This document shows positions 17,572-25,837 of a stretch of DNA of 64,000 bases, in pieces. Location of the stretch: the NCBI GenBank assembly GCA_010672965.1, contig JAAHFN010000002.1, forward strand, positions 1-64,000, written 5' to 3'. The notes under the pieces are model-generated. The model saw only the letters and a program-made list of their open reading frames with translations. It searched no databases and was not told the origin of the DNA. Every line of letters begins with the position of its first letter. Within the stretch, counting starts at the first letter, position 1. Made by a program: the position numbers and the translations under genes. The stretch comes from Oscillatoria sp. SIO1A7. Lineage in GTDB: Bacteria > Cyanobacteriota > Cyanobacteriia > Cyanobacteriales > Laspinemataceae.

Positions 17572-18768
17572 TTAATCCTTATTAATAGAGTCAAAACTTT
17601 GCAGCCAGCCGCGACGCCAAAAGAAATAGATAGAACCTAGAGCGATCGCAATAGTCCCAGTCCAAAAAGCCGGATAGCCCCAGTACCAATTCAGTTCCGG
17701 CATATTGAAGGGCGAAGCCTCGGGATTAAAGTTCATACCGTAAACGCCGACGATAAATGTAAGAGGGATAAAAATAGTCGAAATAACCGTTAGCAGCTTC
17801 ATTACTTCATTCATCTTGTTGCTTAAGGCCGATAGATATACATCCATTAAGCCGGAAGTTAGTTCTCGGTAGCTTTCCAGAATATCCAAAACCTGAATCA
17901 CATGGTCGTAGCAATCGCGCAAATAAATTTGTACTTCGTGGCTTATTAAGTAGCTCTGACCTCGGATTAAAGCATTAATCGCACTGCGCTGAGGCCAAAT
18001 TGCTCGGCGCAATGCTAGCAACTCTCGCCTTACTTTGTAGATTTCTTGCAGAGTATTGCGGTTTGGATTTAGCACTACTTCATCTTCTAGTTGTTCGATG
18101 CGCTCTCCGTAATCTTCCAAGACTGGAAAATAGCCATCGATAACTGCATCCAAGAGGGCATAAGCTAAATAGTCGGCTCCGTGCTTGCGTACTTGTCCTT
18201 TGGCGTTACGAATTCTCTCGCGCACCGGCCCGAAGCAGTCATGTTCTGGTTTTTCCTGTACGGTTAGCAAGTAATGCTTGCCCAAAACAAAACTTACTTG
18301 CTCGCTCTCAAACCCCGCTCGGTTTTCTTTTGGCAATACCATCAGAGCGATCGCCACTAATTGATTTTCATGCTCTTCCACCTTTGGGCGCTGAGGAACG
18401 TTAACCACATCTTCTAGCACTAAGGGATGCAATTGAAAAACGGAAGCGAGCTTATGCCACATATCTTCATTGCCCAAGCCCTGAACGTCCACCCAAGAAA
18501 CAGATTCCGTATCCAAATAGAGCTTGCATTCGTCTGGAGTCGCGATTTTGGTGCGAGATGCCTTGGCCTCGTTGTAGTCAATTAAAATAATTGTTGATGG
18601 GCTGGCATCTTCTTCTATACTCAAAGTTCCCGGGGCGCTTCCCGGCGTATCGTAGAAATAATCAAAATAGTCTTCTTCTTCCTTTTCTGCTTTTTCTGCT
18701 AGCTCTGGGTTTGATAATTTTTTTTCCAGCATTGCATTTGACGATAACGCCGGAATTGATTTTAACAT
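17572..18768 (-). CDS. corA: CorA family magnesium/cobalt transporter
   Basis: I use the ATG ending at 18768 (MLKSIPALSSNAMLEKKLSN), since the longer frame starts only at TTG. The product is 398 residues. The cytoplasmic N-terminal domain has DVQGLGNEDMWHKLASVFQL and LVLEDVVNVPQRPKVEEHE. The C-terminus has two membrane helices with the signature YGMNFN between them (FIPLTFIVGVYGMNFNPEAS). This is the pore loop of CorA, which forms a pentameric Mg2+ channel in the inner membrane. An acidic N-terminal tail (EEEDYFDYFYD) is present. It is a single gene; no riboswitch was recognised upstream. Confidence 0.92.
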   Translation of the reverse strand: MLKSIPALSSNAMLEKKLSNPELAEKAEKEEEDYFDYFYDTPGSAPGTLSIEEDASPSTIILIDYNEAKASRTKIATPDECKLYLDTESVSWVDVQGLGNEDMWHKLASVFQLHPLVLEDVVNVPQRPKVEEHENQLVAIALMVLPKENRAGFESEQVSFVLGKHYLLTVQEKPEHDCFGPVRERIRNAKGQVRKHGADYLAYALLDAVIDGYFPVLEDYGERIEQLEDEVVLNPNRNTLQEIYKVRRELLALRRAIWPQRSAINALIRGQSYLISHEVQIYLRDCYDHVIQVLDILESYRELTSGLMDVYLSALSNKMNEVMKLLTVISTIFIPLTFIVGVYGMNFNPEASPFNMPELNWYWGYPAFWTGTIAIALGSIYFFWRRGWLQSFDSINKD

Positions 18769-18805
18769 AGATTTTTGCCATAAACCCAAAACAAACAAAG
18801 AAAAG

Positions 18806-19411
18806 CAAAAGCCAAACTGGGCTCAAGCCTACTTTTACGAAGCTATAGCCTGGTCTAACTATGGAGATATTAACGGAGCCATTGAAGATTTCGATCGCGC
18901 CATTTGAATTATACAGGGCTTACGCAAACTGTCCATATCTAGCATTTGTAGGGGCAATCCCCCCGCGATTCTCAGGGGCGGAGACGCTTCGCGAACGCCC
19001 CTCCCCGTAGAGCCCATGCGTAAGTCCTGTTATAGCTGGGTTCGAGCTTACTACAAGCGAGGCGTTATTCACTATCTCCTTGGCGATTGCGATCGCGCGA
19101 TTATGGATTTAACCCAAGCCATAGAACTCAATCTCAATTTTCTAGCAGCTTATTACAACCGAAGCAATGCCCGCTACGATTTGGGAGACGAGGAAGGAGC
19201 GACGGAGGATTATAATCTCGCCCTAAAACTGGAACCGGCGGATATCGATGCTGGCGACGAGCATGGTTTCTACGGAAGAGGGCTGGCTCGCTCGCGCCTG
19301 GGAAAAATCGAGGAAGCAAGAGCAGATTTAGAAGAAGCAGCGAGACTTTGTAGCGATCGCAAGAATACGGTTTTCTATGAAAAAATTATGGCGGCGATCG
19401 ACAAATTATAA
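18806..19411 (+). pseudogene. TPR-repeat protein, split by a MITE
   Basis: Before the insertion the plus strand reads PNWAQAYFYEAIAWSNYGD then INGAIEDFDRAI and a TGA at 18905. After it, in another frame, comes WVRAYYKRGVIHYLLGDCDR through three more TPR-like units to KIMAAIDKL. TPR spacing shows the two parts belong together. A family B MITE (18913-19030) lies between, and small indels have put the halves out of frame. The right MITE terminus supplies an ATG (19016) that opens the second half (MRKSCYSWVRAYYKRG), so a 131-residue TPR protein could still be made. No ATG for the first half is visible; its 5' end abuts corA. Confidence 0.65.
18913..19030. mobile_element. MITE family B inserted in TPR gene
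   Basis: Termini ACAGGGCTTACGCA and TGCGTAAGTCCTGT are inverted repeats with one mismatch. TAT occurs on both sides (18910-18912 and 19031-19033), a likely target duplication. Related copies: 29249-29547, 46791-46888 and 62311-62401. Confidence 0.8.
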
Positions 19412-19766
19412 AAATTGGGCATTGGGCATTGGGCATTGGGCATTGGGCGATCGCGATTTGAAATGACAATAATAATGTACCGGGCTATGCCCGGAGGGCA
19501 GGCTTTCGCCTACGATTCCGCGAGCGCCCTCCGGGCTTTGTTTGTGTAGCCGCGCCAGGCTCCGTCTAGGAGCGGCTAAGCCCAAGGGGCGAGGCGGTGC
19601 GGCGTGCAAAATTGAAATGCTCCCGAACGAACGGTGCTGGCATGAGCCCCGGAGGCTATATCTTGTAACTGCGATCGCTCCTCATTTGTAGGGGCGAATG
19701 GCATTCGCCCACACCCTACACAAGAGCACCCTACACAAGAGCACCCTACACCCTAAACCCCACACC
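19412..19766. other. gene-free spacer with heptamers and a palindromic element remnant
   Basis: ATTGGGC heptamers (19415-19447) come first. A segment with GCGCCCTCCGGGCTTTGTTT, GTGTAGCCGCGCCAGG and AAATTGAAATGCTCCC (19490-19625) resembles the GGGAGCATTTCA element at 22095-22225. Satellite ACCCTACAC repeats run to the methyltransferase stop. No gene seen. Confidence 0.6.
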
Positions 19767-20891
19767 CTACACCCGCGCTTTTGGCTTGCGAGCTACCAAA
19801 TATTTGCTGCTGAAGTGGGTTTGCTCGTCAACTTTTTCAAAACCTGCCTGTTGCAAGCGCTCTAGCAAATTATCTCTAATGTAGTCTTTATAGTAAGGTT
19901 CGTGAAAAGCCCGGGCAAAAGCCTCCATCATCGGTTCCAGTTCGGGAGAATCGAAGATTTGAATCGAGTCGCAGATAATAAAAGTTCCTCCAGGTTGCAG
20001 GACGCGGAAGCATTCGTCAATAATATGCTGCCGCGCTGTTGCCGGTAGTTCGTGGAAGAGAAAAACGCAAGTAATCCCGTGGAAGTAGCTATCCCGATAA
20101 GGCATTTCCTCCGCATTGGCCTGCACCAGTTGCGGCAACTCTCCGGTATCTTCTGAAAGCAGGCGAGCGGCTTTGCGCAAGTAAGGGGGAGATAAATCAA
20201 TTCCAAATAGCGATGCTTTCGGTACGGTGGCGCGGATAAACTTGAGAGTCCGACCCGTACCGCAAGCCACATCTAGAATGCGGGCTCGTTCTTGGTTTGC
20301 CGATTTTGGGTTTGCCGATTTTGGATTTGTCGATTTTGGAGCCGCCGCCGATTCCAAACCCATATCCAAAAGCCCGAGTTGCAAAGGTGCCAGGACTCGC
20401 CGTCGCATCGCGTCACCAACGCCATTGAAAAGAATTTCTACTTCGACGTCGTAGAGAGAGGCAGACAAATCGCTCAAATAACCGTCGGTTTGATAGTGAA
20501 AGTTTTGCAGGTAATATTGAGGATAGCCAGCAGTATCTATTTCTGGAGAAAACTCTCGATATTTTTTCTGCTCCATTCTCTGCCACATCTTTGGCCTTTC
20601 AAGCCAGATCGCTGGATAGTAGAGAAAGAAGTCTTCCCAGGGATTGTCGAAGAGTAGCTCTACCGGATAGATGTCCCGTTGGGCATCTTGCCAGTCTGTT
20701 TCCAGGAGTTGCTCGTACCTTTGCTTAAAGCGATCGATTGTCTCTGGGGGCGTCGGCTTGCTCTCTGGCTCCGGGGGAGGGGGAGAAATCAAGCGCCGTA
20801 ATTGGCTGGCTATTTTTTTATCAGTTAGGGCAAAAGCGCTTTTGCTTTGATGAAAAGTTTGGTATAAGGTTTTGGTTAGCAGCTCGTTCAT
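19767..20891 (-). CDS. class I SAM-dependent methyltransferase
   Basis: The product is 374 residues. The Rossmann-type SAM-binding motif is RILDVACGTGRTLKFI near residue 206, with the acidic FGIDLS strand end after it and LVQANAEEMPYRDSYFHGIT further on. The N-terminal 190 residues include a family-specific region (PVELLFDNPWEDFFLYYPAI). A short NPKSA repeat (STNPKSANPKSANQERAR) sits just before the SAM motif and looks like minisatellite growth within the gene. Substrate unknown; the domain order resembles small-molecule or quinone/sterol-type methyltransferases in cyanobacteria. Monocistronic. Confidence 0.85.
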   Translation of the reverse strand: MNELLTKTLYQTFHQSKSAFALTDKKIASQLRRLISPPPPEPESKPTPPETIDRFKQRYEQLLETDWQDAQRDIYPVELLFDNPWEDFFLYYPAIWLERPKMWQRMEQKKYREFSPEIDTAGYPQYYLQNFHYQTDGYLSDLSASLYDVEVEILFNGVGDAMRRRVLAPLQLGLLDMGLESAAAPKSTNPKSANPKSANQERARILDVACGTGRTLKFIRATVPKASLFGIDLSPPYLRKAARLLSEDTGELPQLVQANAEEMPYRDSYFHGITCVFLFHELPATARQHIIDECFRVLQPGGTFIICDSIQIFDSPELEPMMEAFARAFHEPYYKDYIRDNLLERLQQAGFEKVDEQTHFSSKYLVARKPKARV

Positions 20892-20939
20892 AGTTGCGGT
20901 TTTGTTTTGTCGCCCAAATTGGTCTTGTTATAGCATTAC

Positions 20940-21130
20940 ACACATTAAAGGGCATGGGGCATTGGGCATGGGGCATTGGGCATGGGGCATTGGGCATGGA
21001 TCGCAAACGGCATTGCACTACAAAGCCGCTGCGCGGAATTTAAAATTTAAAATTCAAAATTAAAAATTACCTTGGATCCGGGCTCCCGGCCACTTGAGAG
21101 CTGGTGGATTATTTATGCGCTGCACTAGGG
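20940..21130. repeat. heptamer array plus 60-bp dispersed repeat, copy 2
   Basis: GGCATTGGGCATGGGGCATT arrays run at 20951-20998. AAATTTAAAATTCAAAATTA follows, then the dispersed repeat TTGGATCCGGGCTCCCGG ... CTGGTGGATTATTTATGC, ending GCTGCACTAGGG at about 21130. The same unit occurs at 14932 and 34549. Confidence 0.75.
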
Positions 21131-21359
21131 ATGATTCCGCTCAATTTGCTCGTCAGTCAACGCATCGTCTAGTGGATTGTCTAGCAAGAAAATTGTAGGG
21201 AGCGGTTGAACGGAGTGAAACAAGGGCGCAACGATTGGTATAGTTGGGTTACTCGCACGAGTTGGCTCCGCCAACACTCCGTTCAACCGCTCCCTACATT
21301 TACACACAATTTTAGATTTCCCAATCCACTAGAGCCTTTATTGCATAAGCAACTGTCAT
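21125..21359 (-). pseudogene. truncated, element-interrupted copy of a small conserved gene
   Basis: The minus strand begins MTVAYAIKAL, is interrupted by the palindromic element at 21169-21332, and resumes DDALTDEQIERNHP before a stop provided by the 60-bp repeat. An uninterrupted paralogue at 22475-22630 reads MTVAYVIQALDDALTDEQIE. The 3' two thirds are missing here. Confidence 0.75.
21169..21332. mobile_element. CTAG-flanked palindromic element, copy 2, in a gene fragment
   Basis: TGGATTG...CAATCCA termini are flanked by CTAG on both sides. The undisturbed paralogue at 22585-22610 has a single CTAG at the same point. This comparison defines the insertion and its 4-bp duplication. The interior carries GTAGGGAGCGGTTGAACGGA and its complement. 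Confidence 0.88.
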
Positions 21360-21370
21360 TGCAAAATCTC

Positions 21371-21634
21371 CCGCAATCTCAACCGAAGGGCATTACTACA
21401 AAAAGAAAAGAGCGATCGCCTGCCCGGGGGATTGACCTGTAGGGGCTTTCTGGCATTCGCCCGGGCCCCTATCGCTCTTGGGAGGGGCGCGATCGCCGCT
21501 ATGCCTTTCGTTATACCAGAGTGCAGAAGCTGCATAACTTGCAGAAATTTTCAAAAATTTTTCCGAACAACCTTGAAATTCTAGAAAAAAGCGTGCTATT
21601 ATTTTATATAGCTCCTGAGAAGGGGCATAAATAA
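21371..21634. other. gene-free spacer upstream of structured RNA
   Basis: It contains a GGGGC-rich inverted pair (TAGGGGCTTTCTGGCATTCG / GGGCCCCTATCGC), HIP1-type sites, and an AT-rich stretch GTGCTATTATTTTATATAGC (21592-21611). The last is shared with the region before the second RNA copy (GTGCTAATATAGTATTAACG) and may hold the promoter. Confidence 0.5.
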
Positions 21635-21867
21635 GGCCACGGCTAGCCGTGACCCTTGAAAAAAAGCAAAGTAAACAGTCGCAAGGAGGTTTTCTCAATC
21701 AAGAAACCTTCTCCCATAAAAACCCCGGCTCCTAATGGAGTAGAGCCCAAGGACTTGGGCTATATAGTCCGTTGGCTTGCTCCAGTAGCTTGCCGGGAGG
21801 GGGAAGATAGCCCACCCCAACTACCCGCTGACATTGCACCTTGTCGCGGCAGCGGGTGGTTTTTTTT
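21635..21867 (+). ncRNA. structured RNA, HEARO/omega-RNA-like, copy 1
   Basis: It starts GGCCACGGCTAGCCGTGACC (a hairpin), then a GGAGGTTTTCT / AGAAACCTTCTCC hairpin. A CCCCGGC...GCCGGG stem encloses an H-type pseudoknot: AGCCC 21744-21748 with GGGCT 21757-21761, and GGACT 21751-21755 with AGTCC 21766-21770. GATAGCCCACCCC follows, then a CCCGCTG/CAGCGGG terminator with eight or more Ts. The copy at 62905-63150 conserves the same order with compensatory changes. The pattern recalls HEARO (omega) RNAs of IscB systems, which often occur alone in cyanobacteria. No IscB gene adjoins. The family name is my inference; the structured RNA itself is well supported. Confidence 0.65.
21848..21867 (+). 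terminator. rho-independent terminator of the structured RNA
   Basis: The descending arm of the CCCGCTG...CAGCGGG hairpin (ascending arm at about 21825) is followed by GG and a run of Ts to 21867. It defines the RNA 3' end. Confidence 0.75.
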
Positions 21868-21875
21868 GGGTAAAT

Positions 21876-22018
21876 GAGGGGACTGTGGGGACTGTGGGGA
21901 CTGTGGGGACTGTGGGGAGAGGAAAAAATTTTATTTAATTCTTCCCACGCTTCCCACACCTGCCACACTTCCCACACCTGCCACACTTCCCACACCTGCC
22001 ACACTTCCCACACCCAGC
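21876..22018. repeat. GGGGACTGTG and CCCACACCTG minisatellites
   Basis: Four to five GGGGACTGTG units run at 21879-21920. Then about four CTTCCCACACCTGCCACA units of 17-18 bp run at 21945-22015. Reading frames across it are artefacts of repeat periodicity. Confidence 0.85.
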
Positions 22019-22094
22019 TTGGGTTTGGGCGAGGACCTCCTTGCTACTTTTAGATTCTACAACTACTCCCTTTGTTTTGTATGCGATCGCCATC

Positions 22095-22225
22095 GGGAGC
22101 ATTTCAATTTCGTATCTAGCCGCCTAACGCCTATAGGCGTAAGCCCCGCCTCCGAAAAGCGGCTGGCGCGGCTACACAAAACAAGCGCCCTCCGGGCTGT
22201 CCCGTTACAAAAGTGAAATGCTCCC
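22095..22225. mobile_element. MITE family E (GGGAGCATTTCA termini)
   Basis: Left GGGAGCATTTCAATTT is matched by right AAAAGTGAAATGCTCCC. The interior has GCGGCTGGCGCGGCTACACA. Another copy is at 32496-32594, with remnants near 19460-19625 and 25984. Confidence 0.75.
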
Positions 22226-22267
22226 TCGCCATCTGGGGCGAGAGCGCGAAATCGCCCCTACAGGGAT

Positions 22268-22630
22268 TCACCGCATCTGTCTATGAAAATCTATAGTTAT
22301 CATCTTTCCTTCTTCGTTGTAATATAAGGTGGCAAAGCAAACCTTCGCATAGAGAACTCCGTGCCTTTGGTCTTGAATTCCGCCTATAGCAACTTGAACT
22401 CTGTAGCCAGTTCTAAAATTAATGTCGCGATATTCCTTCAAAAAAGCCTTGGTGACAATTTCTATTGGTGTCGCTTATGCGATCGCGATGCCTTGGGTTT
22501 CTTCTTCATCGATTTCAAGAGCGATCGCGCCTTCTACGGATGATTCCCATAGCAGGTTTAAAACATCTCGCTCAATTTGCTCGTCAGTCAACGCATCGTC
22601 TAGAGCTTGTATTACATAAGCAACTGTCAT
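22268..22630 (-). pseudogene. small conserved protein with one in-frame stop
   Basis: The ATG at 22630, preceded by GGGAG, opens MTVAYVIQALDDALTDEQIE, RDVLNLLWESSVEGAIALEI, DEEETQGIAIA, then TAA at 22475-22477. The same frame continues ATPIEIVTKAFLKEYRDINF, RTGYRVQVAIGGIQDQRHGV, LYAKVCFATLYYNEEGKMIT, IDFHRQMR and stop. The second part looks fully protein-like, so a 120-residue gene was probably broken by one nonsense change. Alternatively the first 51 residues are the product. I do not recognise the family. It lies 33 nt after the stop of the truncated gene at 22663, so the two may have been one operon. Confidence 0.65.
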
Positions 22631-22662
22631 TGCCAAGTCTCCCGCAATCTCTATGTTTAATT

Positions 22663-22881
22663 TTAATGAAGGCCGCCTCTGACAAATTTATCAAACACTA
22701 GAACCCCATTGTCATCTATCTTACCAAGTAATCTTTGTGCGCTGCCGCCTATTTTTAATTCGTGGGTGTATCCTCCAACTGAGGGATTGAGCTTTTTGAT
22801 GCCACTACTACCCACAGGAGGAACCAATCCCTTTTTTAAGGCAGCCTTGAATTTTTTAAAATCTGCTATAGCGTTTCTCAA
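22663..22881 (-). CDS. 5'-truncated hypothetical protein next to a MITE
   Basis: The frame reads FKKFKAALKKGLVPPVGSS, GIKKLNPSVGGYTHELKIGG, SAQRLLGKIDDNGVLVFDKF, VRGGLH. The only start (TTG, 22881) lies inside the terminal repeat of the family A MITE at 22867, so the real N-terminus was probably lost to that insertion. The C-terminal pattern (YTHELKIGG...VLVFDKFVRGG) resembles small toxin domains at the ends of larger proteins. This is only an impression. Confidence 0.5.
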   Translation of the reverse strand: MRNAIADFKKFKAALKKGLVPPVGSSGIKKLNPSVGGYTHELKIGGSAQRLLGKIDDNGVLVFDKFVRGGLH

Positions 22882-23008
22882 ATTGATGTAAGGTTGTCTG
22901 GGGCCCGCGCATTCCAGTATGGGGGTTACCGTTCTACGGCCTCGAAAAGTCTCGGGAATGCTGTCGCCCCTACGGTTCCCGTATTACACTTATTTGAGAA
23001 ACGCTATA
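22867..23008. mobile_element. family A MITE
   Basis: TATAGCGTTTCTCAAATTGA and TTACACTTATTTGAGAAACG plus CTATA form the termini. It truncates the minus-strand gene at 22663. A second, degenerate element with GGCGAAGCATCCC / GGGATGCGATCGCCCC arms occupies 23060-23180. Confidence 0.85.
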
Positions 23009-23185
23009 GTCCAACCAGCACAGGAAGATCTTGCAATCTCGTTGACCACCTTGACAGGACTGGGCGAAGCATCCCAATACGGAGGGTTGCCGTTCGGGGC
23101 ATCGAGAAAAGTCTCAGGGATGCGATCGCCCCTACGTTTTCGTTGATTACACAAATTACGTTTATTTGATTTGAGAAAAACTAGA

Positions 23186-23701
23186 TCAATTCTGACAATC
23201 GCGCAGGCGAGAGGCCATAGCCGCAGACCAACCTACAGCTAAGTTAGCGGAGTAAAAAGGAGCCGCCGGTAGATGTCCTTCCGGGGCATTGGAAGTGAAG
23301 TCGAGATCTTCGTAGAAAACCCAGGAATCGGAGCTGCCCTGACGCCAGCCGACGATATCGGCAAAAATGGCATAGTCTCGGCCGGATTCATTCCAGAGCT
23401 GAGCCTGAATGCTAAATCCAAATTGGCGATCGCTGTATTGGTTCCAGAGCCGGTCAATAATATATAAGTCTTGGCAAGGAAATTCTTGGCAATCTTCTTC
23501 GGTGAGATAGTCTAGCTTAGCGAGCCATTCTGCATCTCTTTGAGAAAGTTTGCTAGAAACTATGCGAGCCAATCTTAGGTCGCGAGCTATTTCCAGCATC
23601 AGCAAGGAAGTTTGTTCGTCGGCGTCTCTCCAGAGACCCGCTTGGAGAAGGTCGCGCAATCGGCTGTAGTCAGCGGCAGGGCTAGTGAGGTAGTCTGACA
23701 T
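23186..23701 (-). CDS. GUN4-domain protein
   Basis: The product is 171 residues. It carries the GUN4 features LRDLLQAGLWRDADEQTSLL, EEDCQEFPCQDLYIIDRLWN and FGFSIQAQLW, then SNAPEGHLPA. GUN4 proteins bind protoporphyrin IX and Mg-protoporphyrin and stimulate Mg-chelatase. Cyanobacteria also carry GUN4-like paralogues whose role is unclear. This copy lacks any extra domain and is shorter than the 230-residue GUN4 that has an N-terminal helical part. It is therefore more likely a paralogue than the main gun4. It is downstream of mgdA on the same strand, 78 nt apart, so co-transcription is possible. Confidence 0.85.
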   Translation of the reverse strand: MSDYLTSPAADYSRLRDLLQAGLWRDADEQTSLLMLEIARDLRLARIVSSKLSQRDAEWLAKLDYLTEEDCQEFPCQDLYIIDRLWNQYSDRQFGFSIQAQLWNESGRDYAIFADIVGWRQGSSDSWVFYEDLDFTSNAPEGHLPAAPFYSANLAVGWSAAMASRLRDCQN

Positions 23702-23779
23702 GATTCTGGTTTTGGGGGGGACAGGCGTCTCGCCTGTCCTACGGGAGATAACCTGAATTTTAGTCGTTGCTTGCTACGA

Positions 23780-25216
23780 TTATAACTGGAGCTGACCCGT
23801 GCCTTCATGTATAGTTTTCACCCATTTCAGTCGTTTGGGTCGGATGGAGATGCGAAGACTGACGCTGGCAACTATTACAAACCAGTGCAACATATATAAT
23901 GTACCTCGCAGCGTTTTTAAGCCAGTGAGAAAGAATGTCGCAATTGTCAATTTTTCGTTTTTATTAATGCGGCGAAGGCCAGTAAACATCCCCAGGAAGG
24001 AGAGGAAGATAGCCAGGGCGCTTAGGGGACTCATTACTGGAAAATGTCGGTAAGCGATCGCCATCAACAAATCCGGTCCGGCTGCCACTGGCAGGAAATA
24101 CTGAATCGCCCAAAACCCAAACATATCCCAGGTTTTTAGAAAACCCATGCGGTTGCTCAGAATCAGTCGCCAATAATCGAGATAGCGTTGATAGCCGCCT
24201 TCTCCCCAGCGATTGCGTTGGTGCCAGAGCGCCTTGGCTTGGGTCACTCCTTCTTCTAATACGTCCGGGAAAGCTACAAACTCAATATCCCAGCCATCTA
24301 GATGGAGGCGAATAGTCAGATCTAGATCGTCGGTAATAGTTAGCTCGTTCCAGCCGCCACAACTTTCCAGAGCGCTGCGGCGCACGAACTGGCCGTTACC
24401 CCGCAGTTCTCCAATGCCAGTTACGGCGATGCGTTGCTGCTGGAAAAAAGTATCCAAGGCCATCTCTGTTTCTTGACCCTGCGTCCAGAAATTTAGGTCG
24501 GCATTGACTATTGTCTTGCGCATCTGCACTGCTCCTACAGTCGAGCTATCGAATAGGGGCAAGAGTTGGCGCAGCATATCCGGTCCGACCTGAGCGTCGG
24601 CGTCAAATACTGCCAGAATCTCTCCCTTAGTTAGGGGCAAGACCTGGTTGAGCGCGCCGGACTTGCCACCTCCGGCTCCCCCCTGGCGGCGCAATACTTT
24701 TAGGTTGTCGTATTCCCGTGCTAGTTCTTCTAAGACTGCTGGGGTTTTGTCGGTGCTGCGATCGTCGATCGCCCAGACTTCATACTTGCTCGCTGGATAG
24801 TTCTGGTTGCATAGCATTCTGAGCAATCTGCCAATCACCGCTTCCTCATTTTTAGCCGCTACCAACAAGGAGACCGTCGGCCAGTTTTCCGTTTCTGCAA
24901 CTTCTCGATCCCCTTGCAAAGGTGTGGGAATAGCTCTGGGGCGAGCAAAACAGATTCGCAGGGCTTGAATGCAAAGCAGGGCAGTTATACCTACCACCAG
25001 CCAGAACCCCCAGGAAATCAAATGCAGGGCGATCGTGCTGCTCCAGGCAATAGCCAAGAGTAGCGCTGCTTTGCGCCGTCGTCCTTCATACCCCGGATAA
25101 GAGTTGGAATCGGGCTCCTGAGAATCGGGCTCCTGAGAATCGGGGACTTTGGCTAAAATAGATTTTAAAGGTTTCAACCTTTGGGCGTCGTCTTCTACCC
25201 GGGAATTGGCTGGCAT
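23780..25216 (-). CDS. mgdA: beta-monoglucosyldiacylglycerol synthase (GT2)
   Basis: The 478-residue product begins MPANSRV and has membrane helices near residues 55-90 and three or four in the last 130 residues. GT2 catalytic elements are VSLLVAAKNEEAVIGRLL, the DRSTDKTP strand, the DxD-type VFDADAQVG, the GELRGNGQFVRR loop, TDDLDLT and QRNRWGEGG (the QxxRW motif). Length, N-terminus and C-terminus (RPKRLKWVKT) match my memory of Synechocystis Sll1377. That enzyme transfers glucose from UDP-glucose to diacylglycerol, the first step of galactolipid synthesis in cyanobacteria. It works in the membrane. DSQEPDSQEPDS near the N-terminus is a small repeat. Confidence 0.88.
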   Translation of the reverse strand: MPANSRVEDDAQRLKPLKSILAKVPDSQEPDSQEPDSNSYPGYEGRRRKAALLLAIAWSSTIALHLISWGFWLVVGITALLCIQALRICFARPRAIPTPLQGDREVAETENWPTVSLLVAAKNEEAVIGRLLRMLCNQNYPASKYEVWAIDDRSTDKTPAVLEELAREYDNLKVLRRQGGAGGGKSGALNQVLPLTKGEILAVFDADAQVGPDMLRQLLPLFDSSTVGAVQMRKTIVNADLNFWTQGQETEMALDTFFQQQRIAVTGIGELRGNGQFVRRSALESCGGWNELTITDDLDLTIRLHLDGWDIEFVAFPDVLEEGVTQAKALWHQRNRWGEGGYQRYLDYWRLILSNRMGFLKTWDMFGFWAIQYFLPVAAGPDLLMAIAYRHFPVMSPLSALAIFLSFLGMFTGLRRINKNEKLTIATFFLTGLKTLRGTLYMLHWFVIVASVSLRISIRPKRLKWVKTIHEGTGQLQL

Positions 25217-25543
25217 AGGCTAATAGACTCAAAGACCAAATATTATTTTACAATTAATTAAGCTTCTTTTTTCGCTCCGATCCTACTGTGGGGGGTCTGG
25301 GGTCTGGGGTGTGGGATGGGCTAGGGTGTGGGGTGTGGGGTGCTCTTGTGTGGGGAAACTTCATACTATTTCCCGACCGCTATCGAGGGCTCGAAAATCT
25401 TACAGGGACGGAGGTTTCGGGATTAAGAGAGCGCTTCGAGCCCCATATGTCACATTGAGAGCGAAAAAGCCCACAAGATAATCACCCTAGGTGTCGGGTC
25501 TGTGGGAGGTATGGATGGGCCGCCATCGAAGCCGCCGAGGAAA
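25217..25543. other. gene-free spacer with satellite and repeated block
   Basis: GTGTGGGG-type satellite occupies 25287-25350. A block ACTTCATACTATTTCCCGAC (25358-25377) with its downstream sequence repeats that at 17396-17440. No gene seen up to the IS630 remnant. Confidence 0.55.
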
Positions 25544-25837
25544 TTATTTGTTTTTTGAGAGCTTTTCTTGCGATCGCATTAAACGGGGACGACCGGGACT
25601 TTTTTTCTCTTCCAACAATCCCTTCATGCCCGATTCGCGATATGTTCTTAACCAACGAGATACCGTTACTCTATGGCAATTTAATAAAACCGCTATGTCT
25701 TGAGTTGTTTCGACAACGCCAAGTTTTAGCCAGTACAATGCTTGTAGCCTCGTCTTCTTTGGGCCAGAGGTCTGTTTCAGCAGTTTTTCGAGTTCTCGTT
25801 CCGACTCTGCAATCTGTATTTTAACGACGCCGGCCAT
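25544..25837 (-). pseudogene. IS630-family transposase, N-terminal fragment
   Basis: The 97 residues contain a winged helix-turn-helix of the IS630 type: TRLQALYWLKLGVVETTQDI, NCHRVTVSRWLRTYRESGMK, EEKKSPGRPRLMRS. The DDE catalytic domain is absent; the frame ends soon after the HTH and nothing downstream resembles the rest. IS630 transposases insert at TA, the same target used by the family A MITEs here, so a related full element elsewhere could mobilise them. Confidence 0.75.

Noticed and set aside
21371-21634. An IscB gene associated with the structured RNA
   Set aside because: No HNH/RuvC-type frame lies within several kb on either side of either RNA copy; the only HNH is in the group II intron protein.
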